From assembly GCA_019426215.1 (NCBI GenBank), contig CM033402.1:8309246-8373245 (forward strand): a DNA stretch of 64,000 nt, in the 5' to 3' direction. Below, piece by piece: positions 56,375-64,000 of this stretch. The number at the start of each line of letters is the position of its first letter. Within the stretch, counting starts at the first letter, position 1. The notes below the pieces were generated by a model, which did no database searches, was not told the origin of the DNA, and worked only from the letters and a program-made list of their open reading frames with translations. This DNA is from Buddleja alternifolia. Lineage: Eukaryota > Streptophyta > Magnoliopsida > Lamiales > Scrophulariaceae. Both the position numbers and the translations under genes were made by a program.

Positions 56375-56465
56375 AACCTGAAAGAGATTCGAACCCTATG
56401 TCACCTCAATTCTCCCTGCTACAGTGACTTATGGATGACCTTCCACCAACTGCACCAACTCTGAC
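56375..56465 (-). ncRNA. tRNA-like (SINE head) sequence with pol III boxes
   Basis: On the minus strand tggtgcagttgg resembles a box A (TRGCNNAGYNGG) and ggttcgaatctc, about 50 bases on, fits box B (GGTTCGANNCC). The stretch between does not fold as an obvious tRNA. A tRNA-derived SINE start is the best guess; no clear tail was found. Confidence 0.4.
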
Positions 56466-56606
56466 ATTTGTTTTGTACATATACCATATATTATATATTC
56501 TTGGGGGAGCCATATCATAAAATTACATATACCCAGCAGAAAAAATTTTAAATCTTGGGGGTCTAGGGGCCCCCTAGCCTCCCTCCCCCCCATAAATCCC
56601 TCCTTG

Positions 56607-57189
56607 AGTTTCCACCATGACTCAAAGCAATGGCAAAAAGTCAATTACGTACAGTGGCTAATCGTTATTAGCCATGACTTTGCCACTCTAAAACACGCAT
56701 TACATCTGCAAGGAGTAGCTAATACATTGACCACAACTTTCAGGGGTGTGACTTGTGAATGTATAGACTATGACAAAGACTAATAGACGATGGCAACCCC
56801 AGTGTGGTTGGACATGCCAAAATTATTAAACTATCCACCATGGTACTCTGGCCATTGTGAATGCTTACTCTTTTTGCTAAATAACCAACTTTCCACCATG
56901 CCATTTTAGTAGTGGTGAATGCTTGCTTGTTAATTTTTCCTACCAAAAGCTGCTTGTGAATGCTTGCTTGCTATTTTTTCCTTTTCTCTAATCCAATCAA
57001 AAGATAAACAAACTATCAAAGCTTCTCTAAGAAAAGATTTTTAGACATTTTAGAATATGACACGACAGAGATATGGCTATATAATACTATATACAATTAT
57101 ATTTATGCTTTAATAATGTACGAAAATAAAATAAAGTAATAACTAATAATTTCACTCTCAGGCATTTTTGATATTGCATTTTTCATTTT
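56607..57189. other. No gene seen; short repeated words
   Basis: Words ccaccatg and gtgaatgcttgcttg recur between 56610 and 56970, suggesting the subterminal part of another non-autonomous element. Short frames here have no support. Confidence 0.3.
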
Positions 57190-57406
57190 GATTCTAGGTC
57201 TAGCACTGCCACCACCAGAAGCGAGTACCTCATCAAATGATCCTATTCGGGATAGCCCGATGACAGAAGGCTTGGATTTTCATACAAATACTATCCCAAC
57301 CTTTGAGGAAACACGATTCAGAAAATCCAGGAAGACATCCAAGAAGAGTACTAGAAAATACTTTTTGGGCAAAGACAATGCTACAACCCTTACATTCATA
57401 TGGTAT
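57190..57406 (+). pseudogene. Endogenous pararetrovirus, segment 1 (upstream of/within coat protein region)
   Basis: An open plus-strand stretch ends in TLTFIWY exactly at the solo LTR and continues in the same frame on the far side (HSQFGF) once LTR and TSD are discounted, until a TGA. It is acidic, then Lys/Arg-rich. I recognise no domain; the assignment rests on frame continuity with the segment after the LTR. Confidence 0.45.
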
Positions 57407-58878
57407 TGTTGGTCCCAAGTGGTATACGAAAGGGTCTAGAAAGGGAGGGGGGGTTTGAATAGACCCTGTAGTCTTTTCCAACTTCAAAAATATTCGTATA
57501 AAAATTGGTTTGGAGGCTTAAAAATGTAGGCGCTTGACTGAGCGTCTACTGAAGACTGTTTTTAGAAAGGCGTCTACTGAAGACTGTTTTTAGAAAGTTA
57601 ACTTAGACTTCAAGATTTGAATACTATAACCAGATGGATTTAAGCGTTCAGTTCTTTGATCAGTGTTAGCACAATGGAATAATTTTAAGGTTTTGTCTTG
57701 AAAGCTTTAGCATCACAGAAAGTATCTTAGTTGCTTAGCGTTTGATTGAATTTTACTTATCAGATTTATGTAATGATTTGATAGTATGGAAATTGACTGT
57801 AAGGGAAAAAACATATATTTGTAAGGTTTGTTGGGTGGTGTAATCCCAACTACGTCCTTCTTCTCCTTGAACACTTGGACGCAATCCACTAAAATGATTC
57901 TCAAAGAATCACACAGAATCTTCTGCAAATTAGGTAGAGATGGATATCGATGAGTTGAGCTCCTTGGTCACCCATATTTCTATTCCAAGACACTTCTATT
58001 CCCTTGCTTCTTTTACCCAGAAATAGTGCAAGTATCCAACTTCGACTTCACACAGATCGCGAGGCTTGGATGAGATTTTTCTAACGGTTTGTTTGATTTT
58101 GATAAAGTTCAAACAACTTGGTAATATCTCAATAGTAATGTAGGTTTCTCCGATAAGAATGTTTGAGATATTGGTTGACTGTCTCATGAATTTAAGAAAA
58201 GCAAAGAGAAAGTTTGCTTGAATATTCTGGCTTTTTTGAGAGTTTGAATACTTGAGACTTCAATGCAACAGCAATTTGGCTTGTAATTCGGTTGTTTTTG
58301 GCTTGGAAAAAGTGTCCGTTTGACACATGCACTGGCGCGTGTCTCTGAATAGTTGGTGCTGTAGTCTCTAAAAAGTTGACAATCCAATATGGTGGCTTCT
58401 CCGTACGTTCTGGAGTGCTTATCACATTTAATGCTCTTATTAGCATTTAATGCATTCAAAATAAATGCCCGTTGGCAATTAATGAACTAAGAATATTTGC
58501 ATTAAACTCCTTCTAGACTTACAAATAAATTAAGGTGAAATCATTCATTGATAGACGCTCATTCATCCTTGAATAACTCCTGTTCTATAATCATCGCTTG
58601 ATATAGCTTGTCGTTTGGAAGCTTGGAATCTTTATCTTCATTCAGACTTCAAGCGCTTGAGTCTTCAAACTTAACTACTAATAAGCTCACTCAGAAATTA
58701 TCAGACGCTCAGTCTAAACAATCTAGAATAAAATAAAGTAAAGCCTATAAAGCCGATTACAAATCTAACGCTCAAAGCTTATACATGATTTCTAACAAAA
58801 TCAAACTTACATATTTTGGGGTCTAACATAGAATCCTAATTGTCATCATCAAAACTTCTAACATGAAATTTCCTAACA
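57407..58878 (-). repeat. Solo LTR 1 (copia-type), minus orientation
   Basis: Plus coordinates run from TGTTGGTCCCAAGTGG to ttcctaaca. It matches solo LTR 2 (60541-62133) in reverse complement along its length, e.g. taatcccaactacgtccttc and atcacacagaatcttctgca. Flanks ggtat and agtat are a near-TSD. A 29-bp unit (gcgtctactgaagactgttt...) is tandemly doubled at about 57542-57600. No internal region is present. Confidence 0.85.
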
Positions 58879-59860
58879 AGTATCATTCTCAATTTGGATT
58901 TATCGATTTTGGAACTTTGGTGCAATGAAAGTAGCAGCAAACAACTTTGGAACTTGATAGAGAAAAATTTATCATACTGATGGAGATAAGCTTGAAAGGA
59001 TCTGTTAAGATCAACTGGGAAAATACCCCTGAAACAACCAAGCAAGAATTTTTGGCAGGAGAATCCAAAAACACAATTGCAGAAAGATTTGGAAGGCTTA
59101 TCAAGTTATATTTCATCAAAGATGGATCTTCGAAGGAAGTAACTCAGAGAAGACTAGGGAGCATACACAAGCATTCTATGGTCTTGAACTTAGGAATATT
59201 TGTGCAATAGATGAATATATCTATTATTTCCACAAATACTTCTTCTTGAGTGAAGTTCCAACAGAAGTTGCAGTTCCCATGTTCTTTGCAAAGAATTGCA
59301 GTCCTTGGAGGGAAATGTTCAGTTTCCAGAAGAATGTCTTTTCTTAAAGATAAATTAAAAGATTGGTGTAATCAAGCATCTATCCAGAAGAACATGAAGA
59401 AGCTAAGAGGAAAGATAAAAAGAACTCTTCTCTGTTGCGACAACAACGATTTTGCAACAATCATTGGCGAATCAAGCGAGCAAAGGAAGAAGCGAAAGAA
59501 AATTGTTAACTTTGACAATAGGAACTACGGAAGAAGATCTTTATTTAGAAGAAGATCTTCTTTTAGAAGAAAATCTTGGTGGTGTAAATCCAAAGCTAGA
59601 TCTTACAAAACCTGCCAAAGATCAGGATCTACAAGGGTTTTATCTCAAGGATCCAGACAGATAGACAGAAGATCCACTGGAAAAACCCCAACACGATGAA
59701 CTTTCAGACGTGCCCATACCCGAGCCAATGAAAGTTTTAAAGACTGTAATTGCTGGACATGTAGTGCCCGAGGCCATATTTCACCAAATTGCCCACATAA
59801 ACGTGGTGAAAAGATAGTTAGAAGCCAAAGCAGACATTCTGGATGCAGTCTTCTACGGAG
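58879..59860 (+). pseudogene. Endogenous pararetrovirus coat-protein region
   Basis: Plus-strand pieces in changing frames: an N-terminal part with GRLIKLYFIKDG, a piece with IDEYIYYFHKYFFLSEVPTE and PMFFAKNCSPW, a Lys/Arg-rich basic stretch (59500-59600), and a zinc knuckle CWTCSARGHISPNC (59751-59793; CX2CX4HX4C). A basic region followed by such a knuckle is the end of caulimovirid coat proteins. Several stops and frame changes make it non-functional. A nuclear-integrated, old copy is the simple reading. Confidence 0.7.
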
Positions 59861-60540
59861 AATTGATACCAATTTACCAATTCAAAAATGTTCCCTCAGA
59901 TGAAAGCGTCTATGAGGAAGAAATAGAAAGTAGTTCGAATGGATCTTCAACCAAATCAGAGTAACTACAACGAGGGAGATAGGCTTCAAACGTCAGACAG
60001 CCTGTCAGGATTCTTTTCAAGGATGACCGTAACTAATCGGACCACGGAAAGAATAATGCGGCAAAATTCCAATCTAGGACCATACAACGGTTTCAGAGTA
60101 AGTGGAGTCAGCCAAATCCTAAACCAAATAGGATTAAATCAATGAAGGCATAACATCATTTACAAGGTAAGCTCAGGTGAGTTTGCAATTTCTATGGAAT
60201 TGACTGGTAATGCGATGGATATGCAACTTATTCCAAAAGAAGAGATTCTAGAGGAATTAAGTAAATTTCCAGAAGCAGTAGTTATTACTATGAAATGGAT
60301 CCTTATTGGAACTATTGAAGTTGTAAAAAAAGCCACTTTCAAGAAAGGAATTGATTCTGCATTACATTTATCAATAATGGATAAAAGAATCAATAATGTA
60401 CGCGATGGTCGTCTTGGTACAATGGTAGAAAATTTATATACAGTAAAACTAACATTTATTATTCATCCTAGAATTGCATATAATCTACCTGATCAAGATT
60501 TCAGTTGAGTCATAACCCTTCATCGGGATTTTAAAGAAAA

Positions 60541-62133
60541 TGTTAGGAATTTCATGTTAGATGTTTTGATGATGACAAGATAGGATTTTTGTGTTAGACC
60601 CCAAAATATAATGTAAGTTTATATTTTATAGATCAATTGTATAAGCGTTTGAAAGTATGTAATTTTGTTAGGCTTGTAATTTTTATCTTTGTAGATTTTA
60701 GACTAAGTATTAGATACCGAATCGCTAATAGAATTCTAGGTGAGTCTATTAGAGAAGAAGTTAAAGATCAGCATCTGAAGACAGAAGAAGATGAAGATTT
60801 ATTCTTAGCATCTGTCAAACGCTAAAGGACTATTTCAGGATTTATGGATCAAGCGCTTAAGGCACTCTAGCGATCAGTATCAGATTCACCTGAAATAAAT
60901 CCTCAAGTCATAAAGGACTTAAATGCAATCATTCAACGGACATTTAATTTCAACGGGAAATAAATTCAAATGCATTAAATGCCTGATAAGTGCATTAAAT
61001 GTGATAAGCCAATATGAATTGTGGACAAGCCACCTTTTGATTAGACTGTCAGAACTTCAGAGTTTATAGTTGCTCCCATCCAATCGGAACTAGCAAAATT
61101 TCAGGAATGTCAGAGAAAAGGTATAATCACGCGCCGCGTGAAAGACACGCTCTCACATGTGTCCAAAAGACAGATCCCAAGAATTGTCTATAAATACCTC
61201 CTTCCAGAAAACCCTGCAAACACACAGAGATAGAGATTTACGTACATGCACAAGAAAAATTTGTGGAAGAAAAAGCTTAGAAACTCCATAGCCAAAATCT
61301 TTCAAGCTTTTTTACATACATTCCATACAGTCTCAAATATCTCAAACATCTTCCAAAGAAGAAACCTAAACTCTTATTGAGATATTCCAAGTTGTTTGAT
61401 CTTTCCAAAAACAAACAAAACCTTGTGATAAAACCTTCAACCTTTCATCTGAGTGAGAAAGTTGTTGAAACCCTTTACAGGCAGCATTTCTGAGTGAGAG
61501 AAGCTTGTAGAAGACGATCTTCATTAGAACTGAAATCTGTGTGGTCAAGGAGCCCGAGATCATTTTCACCTATTTACTACCTTGTAGAAGATTCTGTGTG
61601 ATTCTTTGATAATCATCTTAGTAAATTTCCTCCAAGTGAAAAGGAGAAGAAGGACGTAGCTGGGATTACATCAGCCAGTGAACCTTATATATCTTGTGTC
61701 ATTTACTTTCATTATTGTCTTACTTTATATTTTCCTAATTACTTTGAAAAAGACAAGCGCGACTATTTAACTAAACGAATGCGCCAAAACCTGTCAGTCC
61801 GGCCAGGGCGCTTCACGAACGGGATTTCTATTTCATTTAGAGCCCACATCTTTGAATTTGAGGGTAAAGAGCTCGCTTGTTATGCTAAAGCTTTAAAATC
61901 ATTTCCGCTGTGCTAACCCTAATTAAGCGATCTAAGCATTACCCTACCTTGGTAAATTGCTGAAATCACTAAGTCTAAGTTATCTTTACTGAAGTGTCTG
62001 ACCCAAGCGCTCAACTTCCTAAGCGTTTTAATCTTTAAAAGTGATACGAATTTTTGAAGTCGAAAAAGGCTTCAGGGTCTATTCAAACCCCCCTCCCCCT
62101 CTAGACCCTTTCGTGTGCCACTTGGGACCACCA
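60541..62133 (+). repeat. Solo LTR 2 (copia-type), plus orientation, inserted in the movement-protein gene
   Basis: TGTTAGGAATTTCATG to GGGACCACCA (the ideal end would be CCAACA). A TATA box tataaata (61189-61196) is followed by an AC-rich start region, which fixes the orientation as plus. The end region shares the ttccgctgtgc word with other copia LTRs here. Flanks are A-rich (gaaaa/aaaaa), compatible with a 4-5 bp TSD. No internal copia sequence. Inverted relative to solo LTR 1. Confidence 0.85.
61189..61196 (+). promoter_or_regulatory. TATA box of solo LTR 2
   Basis: tataaata in gaattgtctataaatacctc, the only strong plus-strand TATA in the LTR; it points into the viral sequence to the right. 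Confidence 0.6.
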
Positions 62134-62812
62134 AAAAAGATCTTATGAAAGAAGGTAATAGATCATATTCTATAATATATGGAATTGGATATGCACTTTT
62201 CAACTTACATCATTCTGATTTGTTTATTAGAAAAAAGAATATTGAAATTCCAAGAATTTTCAAGGAATTTGCTAAGGTAATGACACCGGATCCGATTCAA
62301 ATATTTAGAATTGATGGGGTTGGTATTTTAATCAGGGATCATCCAGTTCTAAACCGATTACTTAGTTCTAGAATAGATCTTAATAGCCGTAAGTCCTTTT
62401 CTAAAGAAAGAATTAGGAGTCTAAGAGGAAAAGATTTAATTAAAGATTTAACTCCTCAAGCTATTAAAGTAGATAATGTAAAAATTAGATGCTGTGAAGG
62501 ATGAAAAAAGGTGCAAGTTATATTTGAGATTACAAAGAAAGATAATTACTTTCCTTGTGAAGATTTATATTACTTGCAGCAAACTGTGGTTGGCAAATAT
62601 GAAGGTATGCTAGAAATGGAAGGCCATGAAGTATTTGTTACAGGTATTGCAGGAAGAGACCAAGGAATTGTAACTTTGGGATAGAGTTTCCTTGAGGATC
62701 ACAAACCTTGGTGAAGAAAAGGAAAATGTATGGAGTTTTGTTTAGAAGGTCATCTTATTAAACTTGAATGACAAAGTCAATCTTCTATAACCAATTTCTT
62801 GTGATATAAATT

Positions 62813-64000
62813 ATGCGTGATAGTTTTAATCATTTAATTTTGTACCATAATTTAAGTTGTAGAATATTTTATCTTCCTCCTACACGGAATCACGCTGTTG
62901 ACATCAATTTTGGTAGAGGTTTCAACCAAGTTAATTGTTTGACAAGGCTAAAAATCAAACAATATTATTTATTAAAAAGTATCAAGTTTTGGAATCAAGA
63001 GGTCTCCTCACTTGATTTCAGGACTAGATCAGTTGATTATCAAGTATGGGTAAAAGTCCCTCTGAATTGTTGTTTAAAAACAGAGTCAAAGTTTCTACAA
63101 AAGGAAGCCTCGAAGTTGATAGCTTCAAAGATATGAGAAACTTACGCGCTTTAAATGACTAGCCCATTCTTGATTTACATATCTGTCGGTATGTTATATA
63201 AACAATATAAATCAGAATATTTTGCAGCTTATATTGACTCTGGATCAGGGATTTGTAAAGCAAAACCCGGTGTTTTTTCTAGCAATGCTATGAAATCCTT
63301 ACATATTATTGCAAAAAGGGATTTTTCTCAAAAAAATCCTAATACTCAATAAAGGCATACGAGAAGCACAGATCATGATTGGAGGAGCATTTGGTACACC
63401 TTGGTTTAAGGTAAAAATTCCACCTATTTACTTTCATGATACGGGAGCAAATATTTTGCTGGGTAATAATTTTATCCAAACCTTTGAAAAATATGTGCAA
63501 GATAACAACATGAACTTATTGATTTTTACTACTAATTGTGGTAGTGAGATACAAGTTTTGCTACGAGAAAAGGCATTTAACAGGATAATGCCTATAACTT
63601 TTTGCAGCAAACATGGTGATTTTGATGACGCCAAATTAACCCATCCTAAAATGCAGGATAAAAGAAATTTTGGTAAAGCTCTTTTGTCTTTTAGAAAATA
63701 GAAATTTTGTGAAGCCTCTGAAGAAGGAATTAAACTTCTTAAAAAATGCTTTACAAGAAAGGAAGTTCTGCTTTGATATGAACGAAGAAAGAAAGCTTTC
63801 TCTCGAACATGTTAAAAGATTAATTCATAGGAATTTTAATGAGAATCCTTTGGCTTGGTGGGACAAGAATAAAACCAAAGCTACTCTAAAGGTAAAAGAA
63901 CAATGTAAGTATGAGTATGTTTGATACAAGCCAATCCAGATGAATATGGTGGTTAAGAAAGATATGCAAAAAAAATTATTAAAGAGCATATTGATCTTAA
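62813..64000 (+). pseudogene. Endogenous pararetrovirus pol: aspartic protease and start of reverse transcriptase (runs off the window)
   Basis: 62813-63136 is an open lead-in. 63155-63701 holds the protease: AAYIDSGSGICKAKPGVF has the DSG active site, and after a frame change GAFGTPWFKVKIP and DTGANILLGNNFI continue the fold. 63670-63921 leads to the RT with LEHVKRLIHRNF, NENPLAWWDKNKTKATL and, after a stop, YKPIQMNM, the known stretch just before caulimovirid RT palm motifs. The window ends before the YVDD box. At least three stops or frame changes are visible. Confidence 0.8.

Larger units (their letters stand above)
53006..56606 (-). mobile_element. hAT transposon with decayed transposase
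   Basis: The left end begins CAGGGGTTGATCTAGGG followed by a long G-run; the right end on the other strand reads CAAGGAGGGATTTATGG followed by a G-run, an imperfect inverted repeat of the type also seen in the hAT MITE at 2646. The transposase lies between on the minus strand. Left flank is copia D coding sequence. The flanking 8-mers (gcattgag and agtttcca) do not match; the shared ttgag near both ends suggests a small rearrangement, so the right end could be a few bases inward. Confidence 0.7.
60194..62684 (+). pseudogene. Endogenous pararetrovirus movement protein, split by solo LTR 2
   Basis: 60194-60540 encodes the front of a 30K-type viral movement protein (TIEVVKKATFKKGID, RINNVRDGRLGTMVENL, IIHPRIAYNLPDQDFS). 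A TGA follows at 60506. After the LTR, 62134-62684 carries the rest (NRSYSIIYGIGYALFNLHHS, RIFKEFAKVM), with stops at 62502 and the final TAG near 62682. Such proteins form tubules or modify plasmodesmata for cell-to-cell spread. Here it is broken by stops and a 1.6-kb insertion. It lies after the coat-protein region, an order known for cavemo-/solendovirus-like caulimovirids. Confidence 0.75.

Noticed and set aside
57188..57439. 83-codon frame considered as a separate host gene
   Set aside because: It runs into the solo LTR; without the LTR the frame continues into the viral segment, so it is better read as part of the pararetrovirus.
57407..62133. Single large DNA transposon with 1.5-kb terminal inverted repeats and viral cargo
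   Set aside because: Each arm has LTR-type TG...CA ends, a TATA box is seen in one, and arm 1 has its own near-TSD (ggtat/agtat); two solo LTRs in inverted orientation explain it better.
1..64000. CRISPR arrays, operons, bacterial promoters, rRNA genes or intact tRNA genes
   Set aside because: The repeats are plant minisatellites and LTRs without spacer structure, and no rRNA or foldable tRNA was seen; one tRNA-like SINE head is listed separately.

Overview
This window is eudicot-type plant nuclear DNA. It is AT-rich, its coding traces have plant-type GT-AG introns, and it carries plant gene families (fatty acyl-CoA reductase, terpene synthase), plant LTR-retrotransposon lineages and an endogenous plant pararetrovirus. 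The species cannot be told from the sequence alone. No complete host gene is visible. The host remnants are a three-exon 5' piece of a fatty acyl-CoA reductase (minus strand, 3310-3980) and two exons of one terpene synthase pseudogene (minus strand, 39862-40106 and 16907-17210).

Layout. 1-7664: minisatellites, an inverted-repeat MITE, a hAT MITE with a perfect 8-bp target duplication (TSD), the reductase fragment, a Helitron-like unit with nested tandem repeats, and a broken CACTA-like element. 7665-12350: a 5'-truncated Ty3/gypsy element (B, minus strand) that keeps its 3' LTR and an antisense multi-exon gene. 12797-14310: the LTR, primer site and start of gag of an Athila-like element. 14374-16350: two Mutator-like inverted-repeat elements with clear TSDs, the second holding a CACTA-like insert. 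17925-39430: a Ty3/gypsy element (A, plus strand) of about 11.6 kb, with gag cut by a young, intact 9.9-kb Ty1/copia element (19475-29389, TSD ggtat). 40312-44030: a tandem-repeat array, a minus-strand TRIM and a third inverted-repeat element. 44756-53005: gypsy element C (minus, internally deleted) invaded by a degenerate copia element D. 53006-56606: a hAT element with a decayed ZMYM1/TTF-type transposase. 57190-64000: a decayed caulimovirid (endogenous pararetrovirus, EPRV) interrupted by two solo LTRs in opposite orientations.

How the parts relate. Elements A, B and C share one design: gag-pol on one strand and, between pol and the 3' LTR, a convergent antisense gene in three exons. That gene encodes a domain resembling the 'putative gypsy type transposon' (Transposase_28) family plus a coiled-coil tail. 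This is the extra-ORF layout known for Tat-lineage elements (Retand/Ogre type). Intron positions and phases of the antisense gene agree between A and B. A also has an intron-like GT-AG insert with a TACTAAC branch site inside its integrase. The two terpene synthase exons lie in correct order and strand on either side of element A, so A (and later the copia inside it) appears to have landed in an intron of that gene. By eye the copia LTRs differ by about 4 substitutions in 2.17 kb and the gypsy A LTRs by about 10 in 0.55 kb, matching the nesting order.

All calls come from reading the sequence. No alignment or database search was run.
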